DNA of 64,000 nucleotides from Cellulosimicrobium terreum (GCA_014803435.1 JACYFD010000002.1:347016-411015), one strand, 5' to 3'. Numbered from the stretch's first letter, positions 37,261 to 46,733 are shown. Notes: generated by a model not told the origin, from the sequence alone. Numbers and translations are program-made.

Positions 37261-38238
37261 TCAGGGGACGAGGAGGACCTTGCCGAACACCTCTCCGGAG
37301 TCGAGGAGCTCGTGGGCCCGCGCGGCCTCGTCCAGGCGCAGCCGCTCGTGGACCACCGGTCGGACACGACCGTCCTCGAGCATCGGCCACACGTGCGTGA
37401 GCACGTCGCGCACGATGCGCGCCTTCTCGTGCGCGGGACGCGAGCGCAGGGTGGTCCCCGCGACGGTGGCGCGGCGCGCGAGGAGGACCCCGAGGTCGAG
37501 CTCGGCCCGCCGTCCCTTCTGCATCCCGATCACGACGAGGCGCCCGCCCGTCGCGAGCACGTCCAGGTTGCGACCCAGGTAGGCCGCCCCGACGACGTCC
37601 AGCACCACGTCCGCACCGTGACCGGACGACGCCTCGCGCACGGCGGCGACGAAGTCCTCCGCGCGATGGTCGACGGCGCGCACCGCTCCCAGGTCGAGGC
37701 AGCGGTCGGCGCGGTCCCGGCCGCCCGCCGTCGCGACCACGTGGGCGCCCAGCGCCGCACCCAGCTGCACGGCCATCGTCCCGACGCCGCCCGACCCGCC
37801 GTGGACGACGACCCACTCCCCGGGGGCCAGCCGCCCGACGTCGACCAGGTTGTCCCACGCGGTGCACACCGCCTCCGGCAGGGCGGCGGCGTCGACGAGA
37901 CCCACACCGAGCGGGACGGGCAGCACCTGCGTCGCGCGGACCCGTGCCTGCTCCGCGTACCCGCCGCCGTCGAGCAGGGCCACGACGCGGTCACCGGTCG
38001 ACCAGCCGACCACCTCGTCGCCGACGGCGGCCACCGTGCCGGAGATCTCGAGGCCGGGCCATTCCGGTGCGCCGGGCGGAGGCGGGTACCCCCCGGCGCG
38101 TTGGAGCAGGTCAGCGCGGTTCACGCCCGCGGCGGCCACCTGGACGACGAGCTCGTCCGGACCGGGGGTCTGGTCAGGGAGCTCGGAAACCGCTAGTTTC
38201 TCAGGGCCACCTGGGGCCGATATCGTGACGCCTCGCAC
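37261..38238 (-). CDS. NAD(P)H quinone oxidoreductase (zeta-crystallin-like, MDR family)
   Basis: The 325-residue product has the MDR catalytic domain (PGPDELVVQVAAAGVNRADLLQRAGGYPPPPGAPEWPGLEISG), lacks the catalytic-zinc Cys of alcohol dehydrogenases, and has the nucleotide-binding VVVHGGSGGVGTMAVQLGAALGA. NRADLLQR..YPPPPG is characteristic of PIG3/QorA-like quinone oxidoreductases. GTG 38238 is chosen by homology (VRGVTISAPGGPE). Divergent from the Cvn operon. Physiological quinone unknown. Confidence 0.9.
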   Translation of the reverse strand: MRGVTISAPGGPEKLAVSELPDQTPGPDELVVQVAAAGVNRADLLQRAGGYPPPPGAPEWPGLEISGTVAAVGDEVVGWSTGDRVVALLDGGGYAEQARVRATQVLPVPLGVGLVDAAALPEAVCTAWDNLVDVGRLAPGEWVVVHGGSGGVGTMAVQLGAALGAHVVATAGGRDRADRCLDLGAVRAVDHRAEDFVAAVREASSGHGADVVLDVVGAAYLGRNLDVLATGGRLVVIGMQKGRRAELDLGVLLARRATVAGTTLRSRPAHEKARIVRDVLTHVWPMLEDGRVRPVVHERLRLDEAARAHELLDSGEVFGKVLLVP

Positions 38239-38444
38239 ACCGACGAGACTACGCGTGCGGTCCGAGGTCGCGGCGGAGGCGACGGTGCAGCACCGCGAAC
38301 CCGGCCGCGACCGGGCCGGGGACATGGATTAGGTGTCCGGGAGAAGTGCACCGATAGTTAGTACGCACGACCGGCGAATCACGTGGCGCGGCGCTGTGCC
38401 GAGACGGTGGACCGGGTAGATCAGGGCGATGGAGGCAGGTTCGT

Positions 38445-41400
38445 ATGCTCCGCAGGTTGAGCGTTCGCGGGAAGATCCTTGCGGCTCTCGCCGTGCCCGT
38501 CCTCGTCCTCTTCGCCGCCGCAGCGATCATCTCCGGGCAGGCGATCTCGTCGGCACGAGCGTCGAGCCAGACGAGCGCGCTCGTCGCCGCGCTGGCGGCC
38601 CAGGACTCGGCCGGCACGGAGATCGCCGCCGAGCGGACGCTCGCCATCCTCGACGCGAACCGCGTCGACGGCGCGCACGAGATGATGCTCGAGCAGCGCG
38701 AGAAGACCGACAAGGCGCTCGACCGGCGTGACGCCCAGTACGAGGCGCTGAGCACGAGCGCGCTCGACGATCGGGTCCAGAAGTCCATCTCGGACACGAT
38801 CGCGGACCGCGAGGTGCTCGAGAACACCCGGACCGGCATCGACCAGTCGGTCCTCCGAGAGCTGCAGCGCACCTCGTACTACACCAACCTGATCGACAGC
38901 GCGCTGGACGTCCCGCGCACGCTCGCCGACACGACCCAGGACCGTGAGCTGGCCCAGTACCTCGACGCGTACGTGCAGCTCGACGAGCTGCTCGCCCAGC
39001 AGGCCCTCGAGCTCCCGGTCGGTGGCGGTGTCCTCGCCGCCGCGCAGGTGGGGCAGAGCAACATCTCCGACAACCAGCGGGCAGCGACGCTCATGACCGC
39101 GGGCGACTCGATGGTCCAGGAGACCAGTGCCGCCGTCCGCAACCTGCCCGGCGACGCGATCCTCACGCCCGCCGGCGCGACGTATGTCCAGATGCGCGCC
39201 AACATCGCGGGCGCGCGCCCCGAGTCGGTGCCGGCGTCCCTCGCGGCGGAGTGGGAGCGGTTGTCCACGGAGGACCGTGAGAACACGCTCCCCGTCCGTG
39301 ACCAGGTCCGGAACCAGACCGAGACCGAGGCTGCCGCGATCGCGACGGCGGCGACGACCCGGGCGGTCGTCACGATCGCCCTGACCCTCGCCGCGGTCGT
39401 CGTCTCGATCCTCGTCGCCGGCCTCATCGCCCGCGCGATCGTGAACCCGCTGCGCCGCCTGACCGACGCGGCCGAGGACGTCCGGGACCAGCTCCCGAAG
39501 CTGGTCCAGCAGGTCGCCGTGCCGGGCCAGGGGCCGGGCATCGACATCAGCCCCATCGTCGTCGAGTCCACCGACGAGGTCGGACAGCTCGCGACCGCGT
39601 TCAACGACGTGAACTCCACGACCATCACGGTCGCGCGCGAGCAGGCCGCGCTACGCGGGTCCATCGCCGAGATGTTCGTCAACGTGGCGCGTCGTGACCA
39701 GGTGCTCCTCAACCGTCAGCTCGCCTTCCTCGACGACCTCGAGCGGTCCGAGGAGGACCCCGGGACGCTGTCGAACCTGTTCCGCCTGGACCACCTCGCG
39801 ACGCGTATGCGCCGCAACGCGGAGTCCCTGCTCGTCCTCGCCGGCATCGACTCCGGTCGGCGGGTGCGGCAGCCGATGCCCGCGTCCGACGTCATCCGTA
39901 CGGCGTCCTCCGAGATCGAGCTCTACGACCGGGTGCGGCTCAACCTCGTCGTCGACCCGCTCATGCTCGGGCACAACGCGCTCAACGCCGCGCACCTCCT
40001 CGCGGAGCTCCTCGAGAACGCGACCATGTTCTCGGAGCCCCACAGTCCCGTCGAGGTCACGACCGGTCGGGACGACCGGTTCGTGACGGTGACGGTCCGC
40101 GACCACGGACTCGGCATGACTGCCGAGGAAACCTCGGAGGCGAACCGCAAGGTTGCGACGAGCGCCGCGTCCGACGTCGTCGGTGCGCAGCGCCTCGGCC
40201 TCTTCGTCGTCGGCCGCCTCGCGGACCGCCTCGGCGCCCAGGTCCGCTTCACGACCGTCGGCGAAGGAGCGGGGACCGAGGTCGTCGTCTCCTTCCCCGC
40301 CGTGCTGTTCGTCCCCGACTCGAACGTGCCCCTCCCGCAGCCGACCGACCCGCTGGAGGTCGCGACGCAGGAGGCCGCGCTCCAGATCGGGAGCGGGGCG
40401 GCCGACCCTGTCCAGACGCCGAGCGGGGTCGTCCCCGTCACGCAGCCCGGAGCGGTCGTGCGGCCCGCACCCGCGACGGCCGACACCCCGGTCACGCCCG
40501 AGCCCCCGCTGGCGGTCCCCGTGGACCTCGACGCGCTGACCGACGGCACGACCGAGACCGGGATGCCCCGGCGGCGCCCGCGCACCGTCGACCCGGCCGC
40601 GTCCGCGCCGAGCGCCTCGCTGGCGTCCCGGCCGGAGACCGGAGCGATCGTCCTGCCCCCGCTCGCGACGCCCGCGCTGCCGGTCGACCTCCCCGCGGGC
40701 GACGACTCCTGGAGCCCGCCCGCGGACGTCGCCGCGCCCGGTGGCGCGCTGCCCAGCCGGTCTCGCCCTGCCCCCGCGGCGCAGTCGACCGACTCGGCCG
40801 AGATCCCGGTCCTCGACGTGAGCACCCGGAGCGCGCTGTTCTCGAGCTTCCGTCCCATGGGCGACCAGACGGCGTCGGAGAACCCTGTGGACCTCGGCGT
40901 CGCGCCCGACGTCACGGCCACCGACCTCCCCGCGGTCGGTGACGACCACGCGCTGACCGAGTCGGTCCCTGCCGAGGTGTGGGCACCGGAGCAGCCCGCC
41001 GAGGCGGAGTGGGCGCCCCAGGCGGCAGATCCGGCCGCGGCACAGTCCTGGCAGCCGGAGCAGCCTGCGGCGCAGGCGTGGGAGCCGGAGCAGCCCGCGG
41101 CCCAGGCGTGGGAGCGGGAGCAGCCCGCGGCCCAGGCGTGGGAGCCGGCGACGTCCGCGTTCGACGACGCTACCCGGGTCGTGCCGCAGGTCGAGGACCC
41201 GCCGGTGCCGGTTGCCGCGCCGCACGCCGACGTCCCGGTGGTCGGCGACGAGCCCGTGGCCCCCGGTCGCACGGACGAGCAGGCCGTCCCGGCCGAGCTC
41301 ACCTTCGAGGCGCTGCCGCGCTTCGAGGAGCTCATGGCAGACCTTCCGACGCGCCGTTCGCTGCGGGAGAGCCAGACGCGCAAGCGCGGGCTCTTCGGTC

Positions 41401-42257
41401 GCCGCCCGCGCCCGACCTCTGACCGGCCCGTGACCTCGGTCGTGTACGCGGTCGACCCGCAGACGAGCGCCCCCGTCGACCGGCCCGCCCCGGAGCCGAC
41501 CCGTCCGGTGACCCAGGCCGAGGCTCCGGCCGCTGCGCCCGCGCTGCCGAACCGGGCGTCCGCGTTCGGTCAGCGTCCGACCGACCGACCCGCGGCGGTC
41601 TCGCCCGAGCCGGTGACCGACGCGTCGCCCTTCGCGCCGCAGTCGGCGTCCGGCACCCCGTTCACCGTGGCGCCGGTCGTCCGGGAGCCGGTGGCGCCTC
41701 CGGTGCGGGTCGCGCCCCCCGTCCAGGCCGCACCCGTGCAGGCGCCCGCGCAGGCGGCGCCCGCTCCTGCCGCGCCCGTCGGTCCGGCCGCGGCGTCCTC
41801 GCCGGGCTACGGTCCTCCTGCCCCCCTCGTGCGCCGCCGCGCCCAGGAGCCGCTGGAGCCCCTGGAGCCGGGCTACATCAGCGACTCCGTCGAGGCGCGC
41901 TCGGACTGGATGGCGTCGGCCGTCCTGTACGAGGAGATGTCCACCCTGCTGCAGGGCAGCAACGATTTCCAGGAAGCGACCTTGGCGGACCCGAACGACG
42001 GCACGTACCAGCCCCTCACGGTCGAGTCGACCCCGAACGGTCTCACCCGCCGCTCGCGCGCCGGCGACCGAGAAGGCTACGTGGACCGGTTCACGGCTCG
42101 CATCGACCGCGACCCGGAGCAGCTGCGTGCTCGTCTCTCGGCCTTCCAGTCGGCCACTGCACGTGGCAGGGTCGAGGTCCAGGACGACACGAGTTCGACG
42201 TGGACACCCCAGTCCGTGGATTATGTCCCTGATTCAGCAGCGCCCCAGGCGCGGTGA
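38445..42257 (+). CDS. CvnA-type sensor histidine-kinase-like protein with NIT-like domain and long disordered tail
   Basis: A product of 1270 residues: membrane helix 1 (about 13-35), an outer sensor domain resembling the nitrate/nitrite (NIT) type (about 40-305), membrane helix 2 (about 306-330), HAMP (about 332-385), a dimerisation part with LFRLDHLATRMRRNAESLL (about 445-463) and an ATPase domain with HLLAELLENATMFS, DHGLGM and GLFVVGRLADRLGA. From about 640 the protein is Pro/Ala/Glu-rich and low in complexity for over 500 residues, including a 30-base tandem repeat; a short conserved-looking end (DSVEARSDWMASAVLYEEMSTLLQG) follows. GGAGG precedes ATG 38445. In Streptomyces, conservon kinases work with Roadblock, DUF742 and GTPase partners, which follow here in order. 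No response regulator is adjacent. Confidence 0.88.
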   Translation: MLRRLSVRGKILAALAVPVLVLFAAAAIISGQAISSARASSQTSALVAALAAQDSAGTEIAAERTLAILDANRVDGAHEMMLEQREKTDKALDRRDAQYEALSTSALDDRVQKSISDTIADREVLENTRTGIDQSVLRELQRTSYYTNLIDSALDVPRTLADTTQDRELAQYLDAYVQLDELLAQQALELPVGGGVLAAAQVGQSNISDNQRAATLMTAGDSMVQETSAAVRNLPGDAILTPAGATYVQMRANIAGARPESVPASLAAEWERLSTEDRENTLPVRDQVRNQTETEAAAIATAATTRAVVTIALTLAAVVVSILVAGLIARAIVNPLRRLTDAAEDVRDQLPKLVQQVAVPGQGPGIDISPIVVESTDEVGQLATAFNDVNSTTITVAREQAALRGSIAEMFVNVARRDQVLLNRQLAFLDDLERSEEDPGTLSNLFRLDHLATRMRRNAESLLVLAGIDSGRRVRQPMPASDVIRTASSEIELYDRVRLNLVVDPLMLGHNALNAAHLLAELLENATMFSEPHSPVEVTTGRDDRFVTVTVRDHGLGMTAEETSEANRKVATSAASDVVGAQRLGLFVVGRLADRLGAQVRFTTVGEGAGTEVVVSFPAVLFVPDSNVPLPQPTDPLEVATQEAALQIGSGAADPVQTPSGVVPVTQPGAVVRPAPATADTPVTPEPPLAVPVDLDALTDGTTETGMPRRRPRTVDPAASAPSASLASRPETGAIVLPPLATPALPVDLPAGDDSWSPPADVAAPGGALPSRSRPAPAAQSTDSAEIPVLDVSTRSALFSSFRPMGDQTASENPVDLGVAPDVTATDLPAVGDDHALTESVPAEVWAPEQPAEAEWAPQAADPAAAQSWQPEQPAAQAWEPEQPAAQAWEREQPAAQAWEPATSAFDDATRVVPQVEDPPVPVAAPHADVPVVGDEPVAPGRTDEQAVPAELTFEALPRFEELMADLPTRRSLRESQTRKRGLFGRRPRPTSDRPVTSVVYAVDPQTSAPVDRPAPEPTRPVTQAEAPAAAPALPNRASAFGQRPTDRPAAVSPEPVTDASPFAPQSASGTPFTVAPVVREPVAPPVRVAPPVQAAPVQAPAQAAPAPAAPVGPAAASSPGYGPPAPLVRRRAQEPLEPLEPGYISDSVEARSDWMASAVLYEEMSTLLQGSNDFQEATLADPNDGTYQPLTVESTPNGLTRRSRAGDREGYVDRFTARIDRDPEQLRARLSAFQSATARGRVEVQDDTSSTWTPQSVDYVPDSAAPQAR
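41061..41150 (+). repeat. Three 30-base tandem units inside the Cvn kinase gene
   Basis: Units 41061-41090, 41091-41120 and 41121-41150 encode QPAAQAWEPE-like decapeptides; a degenerate unit precedes them from about 41031. They lie in the low-complexity tail. Confidence 0.9.
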
Positions 42258-42291
42258 CCGGCTGCCCCACGGCAGCTGACGAGGAGGAAGA

Positions 42292-42741
42292 GTGAACGCG
42301 CTCAGCACCGAGGCCACGAATTTCGGGTGGCTGCTCGACAACTTCGTGCGTACGGTCCCGGGCAGCCGGCACACGCTCGTGGTGTCGGCGGACGGACTGC
42401 TCATGGCGATGTCCGACCAGCTCGACCGCACGAGCGGTGACCAGCTCGCCGCGATCGTGTCCGGGATGTCGAGCCTGACGCGCGGTGCAGCGCGCCAGCT
42501 CAACGGCGGCAACGTCCGGCAGGCCATCATCGAGATGGACAACGGGTTCCTGTTCCTGATGAACGTGTCCAACGGCTCCGTGCTCGGGGTCGTCGCCGAG
42601 GCGAACTGCGACATCGGGCTCATCGGTTACGAGATGGCCCTCCTCGTCTCGCGCACGGAGGCTACGCTGACCCCGCAGCTGATCTCCGAGATGCGGGGGA
42701 GCCTCCCCGTTGATGGTGCGACCCGAACCCCGGTGGGATGA
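42292..42741 (+). CDS. Roadblock/LC7-domain protein (CvnB-type)
   Basis: The 149-residue protein is a single Roadblock domain: FGWLLDNFVRTVPGSRHTLVVSADGLLMAMS and LTRGAARQLNGGNVRQAIIEMDNGFLFLMNVSNGSVLGVVAE. In MglB/CvnB systems this fold regulates a small GTPase as a dimer. GTG 42292 is preceded by GAGGAGGAAGAG, a strong ribosome site. Second gene of the Cvn operon, 34 bases after the kinase. Confidence 0.93.
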   Translation: MNALSTEATNFGWLLDNFVRTVPGSRHTLVVSADGLLMAMSDQLDRTSGDQLAAIVSGMSSLTRGAARQLNGGNVRQAIIEMDNGFLFLMNVSNGSVLGVVAEANCDIGLIGYEMALLVSRTEATLTPQLISEMRGSLPVDGATRTPVG

Positions 42742-42753
42742 GGTTATTGATCG

Positions 42754-43170
42754 ATGACGAACGTACCTTTTGGCAGCATGGGAACCCGTGACATCGACGG
42801 CTACGAGGCGGCGACCGTCCGCCCCTACGCCGTCACGGGCGGGCGTGTCCGCTCGGCGACGTCCGACCTCCCGCTCGAGGCGCTCGTCGAGGTCATGCCC
42901 GGCGCGGTCAACAGCTATGGCCTCCCGCCGGAGAAGCGCTCGATCCTCCAGCACGCCGCGCACACCTACGTCTCCATCGCCGAGCTCTCCGCACTGCTGC
43001 GGATGCCTCTCGGCGTGACCAAGGTGCTCGTCGCGGACCTGCAGGAGGACCGGTACATCACCGTCCACACGTCGACCCCGCTCAACGTCCACACGGGTCA
43101 CGGCAGCAACCACTCGGGACTTTCCCTGAGCGTCTTGGAGAGTGTTCTCAATGGCATTTCCACCCTCTGA
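42754..43170 (+). CDS. DUF742 protein (CvnC-type)
   Basis: The 138-residue product has the DUF742 winged-helix-like pattern: VRPYAVTGGRVRS, LPPEKRSILQHAAHTYVSIAELSALLRMPLGVTKVLVADLQEDRYITVH. In conservons it is the third component; its molecular role is not settled, though a DNA- or protein-binding helix-turn-helix has been suggested. Its end overlaps the GTPase gene by 20 bases. Confidence 0.92.
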   Translation: MTNVPFGSMGTRDIDGYEAATVRPYAVTGGRVRSATSDLPLEALVEVMPGAVNSYGLPPEKRSILQHAAHTYVSIAELSALLRMPLGVTKVLVADLQEDRYITVHTSTPLNVHTGHGSNHSGLSLSVLESVLNGISTL

Positions 43171-44077
43171 GGGCGGTCGCACCGCTCCGCAGACCGGGCC
43201 GCCCGGGGTGATCGGGGGCGTGCCGAGCGGTCTCGGCGCGGGCGCACCGGCCACGCCGCAGACCGGCCACGGCTGGGCGCCGACGTCGCAGCAGGCTCCC
43301 ACCGCCGCGGCGCAGCCGCCAGCCGGGCACCCGACAGGGGGCCAGTCACCGCGCCCGGATGCCGGTCAGTCGTCTCAGACCGCTCCCGCACGGCCCACCG
43401 TGTCGCCGGCCCCGCAGGGTCAGCCCGTCGCGGCTCCTGGTCACACCGCGGTGGCCACGCAGGCCCGCACGGCGCCTCAGCCCGCGGCCCCCGGCCAGGG
43501 GCAGGGCACGGAGCGCCGGGCCGCTCCCACCGTCGTCAAGATCGTCGTCGCCGGTGGCTTCGCCGTCGGCAAGACGACGTTCATCGGCTCCATCTCCGAC
43601 GTCGAGCCACTGAACACCGAGGCTGCGATGACGGAGCACTCGGTGGGTGTGGACGACGCCGGCGGTGTCTCCGACCGCAAGACGACCACGACGGTCGCCA
43701 TGGACTTCGGGCGCGTGTCGCTCCCGGGCAACCTGTGGCTCTACCTGTTCGGCACGCCGGGTCAGGACCGCTTCCTCTTCATGTGGGACGACCTGGTGCG
43801 AGGTGCGATCGGCGCGGTCGTCCTCGTCGACACCGACCGCCTCGAGCAGTGCTTCCCGGCGATCGACTACTTCGAGTCGCGCAACATCCCGTTCGTGGTG
43901 GGCGTGAACTGCTTCGACGGTGTGGCCAAGCACAAGCTCGAGGACGTGCGCGAGGCCTTGCAGATCCCGGCCCACGTGCCGATGCTCTACACGGACGCCC
44001 GGTCGCGTGCAGCCACGAAGCAGACGCTCATCGCGCTCGTCCAGCTCGCGATGCGCCAGCTCCGCGGCGCTTCCTGA
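43151..44077 (+). CDS. CvnD-type small GTPase with Pro/Gln-rich N-terminal extension
   Basis: The 308-residue product has about 125 residues of Pro/Gln/Ala-rich, likely disordered sequence before the GTPase domain (CvnD proteins usually have little before the P-loop). The domain holds P-loop GGFAVGKTT (135-143), a switch region TEHSVGVDDAGGVSDRKTTTTVAMDFG, G3 FGTPGQDRF (near 200) and a G4 equivalent in VGVNCFDG. ATG 43151 is chosen with GGAGAG 9 bases before it; a GTG at 43142 would add three residues. Fourth gene of the Cvn operon, presumably controlled by the Roadblock protein at the membrane. Confidence 0.9.
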   Translation: MAFPPSEGGRTAPQTGPPGVIGGVPSGLGAGAPATPQTGHGWAPTSQQAPTAAAQPPAGHPTGGQSPRPDAGQSSQTAPARPTVSPAPQGQPVAAPGHTAVATQARTAPQPAAPGQGQGTERRAAPTVVKIVVAGGFAVGKTTFIGSISDVEPLNTEAAMTEHSVGVDDAGGVSDRKTTTTVAMDFGRVSLPGNLWLYLFGTPGQDRFLFMWDDLVRGAIGAVVLVDTDRLEQCFPAIDYFESRNIPFVVGVNCFDGVAKHKLEDVREALQIPAHVPMLYTDARSRAATKQTLIALVQLAMRQLRGAS

Positions 44078-44102
44078 GCGCTCGCGCCGCGCCAGCCCGA
44101 CC

Positions 44103-44143
44103 ACGACGGCGGGTCACCCCACGCCGGGGTGGCCCGCCGTCGT
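44103..44143 (+). terminator. Strong hairpin ending the Cvn operon
   Basis: An 18-bp stem with one G-T pair (44103-44120 with 44126-44143) and a 5-base loop, 26 bases after the GTPase stop. No T-run, as usual in this GC-rich genome. Confidence 0.75.
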
Positions 44144-44192
44144 CGTGCACCGGCGGACGTGCCAGAATGGCACGCTGAGCCGTGAGGCTCGA

Positions 44193-44277
44193 GGAGGGCT
44201 GACAGAGCGGCCTAATGTGACGGTCTTGAAAACCGTTGTGCGGCAACGCACCGGGGGTTCGAATCCCTCGCCCTCCG
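44193..44277 (+). tRNA. tRNA-Ser (anticodon UGA)
   Basis: Acceptor GGAGGGC (44193-44199) pairs with 44270-44276; anticodon stem ACGGT/ACCGT holds the loop CTTGAAA with TGA at 44227-44229; a long variable arm (class II) and the T-loop GGTTCGAATCC follow. Discriminator G at 44277; the genome encodes only CC of CCA. Confidence 0.95.
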
Positions 44278-44400
44278 CCTTCTCACCGCGGCCGTTGCTG
44301 GTGAGCCGCCCGGTCCCGGGCGGCTCGCGCGGCTCGCGGTTTGGTCGTGCGAGAACCCGCCGGTAGCCTAGGCTCCGCGGGCCAGGTACCACGCTCGCGA

Positions 44401-44492
44401 GGAGACGTCGCATAGTCCGGTCTAGTGCGCCACCCTGCTAAGGTGGTAACGGAGCAATCCGTTCGAGGGTTCAAATCCCTCCGTCTCCGCCA
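44401..44492 (+). tRNA. tRNA-Ser (anticodon GCU)
   Basis: Acceptor GGAGACG (44401-44407) pairs with 44482-44488; anticodon stem CCACC/GGTGG with loop CTGCTAA, GCT at 44437-44439; long variable arm; T-loop GGTTCAAATCC. Discriminator G at 44489 and encoded CCA at 44490-44492. A TAGCCTAGGCT sequence about 25 bases upstream may be its promoter -10. Confidence 0.95.
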
Positions 44493-44494
44493 GG

Positions 44495-44530
44495 AAGGTC
44501 CCGGCTGCCTTGAGCCCGGGGCCTTTTCTG
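44495..44530 (+). terminator. Intrinsic terminator after tRNA-Ser(GCU)
   Basis: AAGGTCCCGG pairs with CCGGGGCCTT around a 10-base loop and runs into TTTTCTGTT, one of the few hairpins here with a T-run. Confidence 0.75.
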
Positions 44531-44604
44531 TTGCCCGCGCACAGCCCTCCCAGGGGTTGTCAGCGCCTCGTGGGCCCCGGGGTTCACCCTGCGCTGACTC
44601 AAGC

Positions 44605-45975
44605 TCAGGCCGTGCCCGACGTCGCGAGCGCGGACCGCACGACGAATCGTGAGGCTCCGGCCCCCGCCAGGACGAGGCCCGAGGCCGCGACCACGCACAG
44701 CAGGAACTGCACGACGACGGCGGCGTTCGCGAACGCGCTGAAGCCGACGACCGGGACCATGAACATGAGCGCCCCGACGGTCGAGATGCCGACGCTCACG
44801 GCGAGCGGCACCAGGGTCTCGCGGAAGCGAGCCTGGTCGAGCGTGCGCAGGTCGGTGCCGGCGAGGACGAGCGTGCGGTACTCGCTGCGCTGGTCGATGA
44901 CCCGTCCTGCCTGCATGACCCCCGTGGAGACCGCGGCGAGCACGCCGGCGATCGCGAGCGTGAGGAAGCCACCGGTCTTGAGGTCGGTGGTGAACAGCAT
45001 CTCCTCGGGGGTGGAGTCCGCGTCCACGCCGAGCAGGGCGAAGATGCTCGTGAGGCCGGCGATGAACGTGGCCAGGGCGACGCCTCCCACCGAGCGCCAT
45101 GCCGTCCGCGGGCTGTCGAGGATGCGCCGGCCGGCGAGCAGCGTCGGCACGCCGCGCGCAGCCCGTGCGGTGGCCTTGCCCGCGAGCCAGATCACGAACG
45201 GTCCGACGAGGTTGAGTGCCGCGAACCCGATCAGGAGGATGGACGTGAGGACCGCGACGAGCACGGCGAGCGAGCCGAACTGGAGCCGGGTCACGACGAC
45301 GAGCGCGATGAACGCCGCGCCGAACGCCACCAGGCGGATCGCGCGGAGCCCGGGAGGTGTGACGCGCGCGGCGACCCCGAGCGGCGTGACGACGACGCGG
45401 CGCAGGCTCGCGAGCGCGGAGACGAGCGCGATCACGACGACGAGCAGGACCGCGCCGAGCAGCACCGGTACCCCGACCCACAGCTCGCCGAGGTCGAACG
45501 TGCGCCCCTGGAACCGCAGCTGCGCGACGAGCGGCAGGAGCGCCCCGTAGCCGACGATCCCGAGGAGAGCGCCGGTCACGGCCTGTGCGACGGCGTCGAG
45601 CGCGGTGAGGGCGGTGACCTGGCCGGTCGTGGCACCGGCGAGGCGGAGCGCGGCGAGGCGGGCGTCACGACGCGCGACGGCGAGCCGGGCGGCCGCACCA
45701 CCGAGCGTGACCAGCGGGACCAGGAGCAGGAGCGCCGCGATGCCGGCGAGGATCGGGTACTGCGCCGCGAAGGGGGTCGGACCCTCCAGGCCGGCGCGGA
45801 CACCGTCGACCCCGCCCGCACGGGTGAGGAACGCCATGGAGCCACCGACGACGACGAGCAGGATCGCCGTCGTGACCGCGAACGCGATGACGGCGAGGAC
45901 GCTGGTCAGACCCTGAGGGTCGCGGTCGTCCGCGCTGCGGCGTCGCAGGAGCCACCAGAGGCCTGTCGTCGTCAT
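44605..45975 (-). CDS. FtsX-like ABC exporter permease
   Basis: The 456-residue protein has about eight to ten membrane helices in two FtsX-like halves, with RLAALRLAGATTGQVTALTALDA and SEYRTLVLAGTDLRTLDQARFRETLVPL, the cytoplasmic loops typical of MacB/bacitracin-type permeases. ATG 45975 overlaps the stop of the ATPase gene (ATGA). With that ATPase it likely forms an exporter or mechanotransmission complex for peptide antibiotics, lipids or lipoproteins; the cargo is unknown. Confidence 0.85.
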   Translation of the reverse strand: MTTTGLWWLLRRRSADDRDPQGLTSVLAVIAFAVTTAILLVVVGGSMAFLTRAGGVDGVRAGLEGPTPFAAQYPILAGIAALLLLVPLVTLGGAAARLAVARRDARLAALRLAGATTGQVTALTALDAVAQAVTGALLGIVGYGALLPLVAQLRFQGRTFDLGELWVGVPVLLGAVLLVVVIALVSALASLRRVVVTPLGVAARVTPPGLRAIRLVAFGAAFIALVVVTRLQFGSLAVLVAVLTSILLIGFAALNLVGPFVIWLAGKATARAARGVPTLLAGRRILDSPRTAWRSVGGVALATFIAGLTSIFALLGVDADSTPEEMLFTTDLKTGGFLTLAIAGVLAAVSTGVMQAGRVIDQRSEYRTLVLAGTDLRTLDQARFRETLVPLAVSVGISTVGALMFMVPVVGFSAFANAAVVVQFLLCVVAASGLVLAGAGASRFVVRSALATSGTA

Positions 45976-46733
45976 CGGGTGACCGCCGGTCCGGTCGCGG
46001 CGGTCGCGTGGGCTGAGCCGGCGTGGAACTCGCCGGAGATGCGGCCGTCGCGCATGGTGACGGTGCGGGAGCAGTGGCGTGCGACGCCCGCGTCGTGCGT
46101 CACGATCACGAGCGCGGCCCCGGAGGCGTGCGTCGCCTGCGTCAGGACGTCGAGGACCTCGGCGCCGGTCGACTGGTCGAGCGCACCGGTCGGCTCGTCC
46201 GCGAAGACGACGCCGGGCGAGCCCACGAGCGCGCGGGCGATCGCGACGCGCTGCGCCTGGCCACCGGACAGCTCGCCCGGGCGGCGGGCCTCCATGCCGG
46301 CGAGGCCGAGGTGGGCGAGCCAGCGAGCGGCGATCGCCGTCGCCTCGGTGCGGGAGGTGCCCGCGAGCATGAGCGGGAGCGCCGCGTTCTCGACGGCGGG
46401 CAGCTCGGGCAGCAGCTGGCCGGACTGGAACACGAACCCGAAGTCCTTGCGGCGCAGGACGGTGCGACGGGACTCGGAGAGCGCCGCGACGTCCTCGCCG
46501 CGCCACGCGACCGAGCCGGACGTGGGGGTGAGGATCCCGGCGAGGCAGTGCAGCAGCGTGGTCTTCCCGGAGCCGGACGGGCCCATGATCGCGAGCGACT
46601 CACCGGGGTGGACGGTCAGGCTCACCCCGGCCAGGGCATGCGTCGTGGCCTGGGCGGTCCCGTAGACCTTGGTGAGCGCGCTCGCGACGAGAGGTGAGCC
46701 GCCAGGCGCGGGCGGGGAGGCAGGAGGTGTCAT
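45972..46733 (-). CDS. MacB/LolD-type ABC transporter ATPase
   Basis: The 253-residue ATPase has Walker A GPSGSGKTT (51-59), a Q-loop in FGFVFQSGQLLPEL, signature LSGGQAQRVAIARAL, Walker B VVFADEPTGALD and the His of VTHDAGVA. DEPTGALD and the FtsX-type partner place it in the MacB/BceA group. First gene of the pair. No two-component system adjoins, which argues against a classic bacitracin-sensing module. Confidence 0.92.
   Translation of the reverse strand: MTPPASPPAPGGSPLVASALTKVYGTAQATTHALAGVSLTVHPGESLAIMGPSGSGKTTLLHCLAGILTPTSGSVAWRGEDVAALSESRRTVLRRKDFGFVFQSGQLLPELPAVENAALPLMLAGTSRTEATAIAARWLAHLGLAGMEARRPGELSGGQAQRVAIARALVGSPGVVFADEPTGALDQSTGAEVLDVLTQATHASGAALVIVTHDAGVARHCSRTVTMRDGRISGEFHAGSAHATAATGPAVTR

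Noticed and set aside
42292..44077. Roadblock and GTPase genes considered as a motility (MglAB-like) system
   Set aside because: The kinase and DUF742 genes in the same operon fix it as a conservon; no motility genes are in the window.
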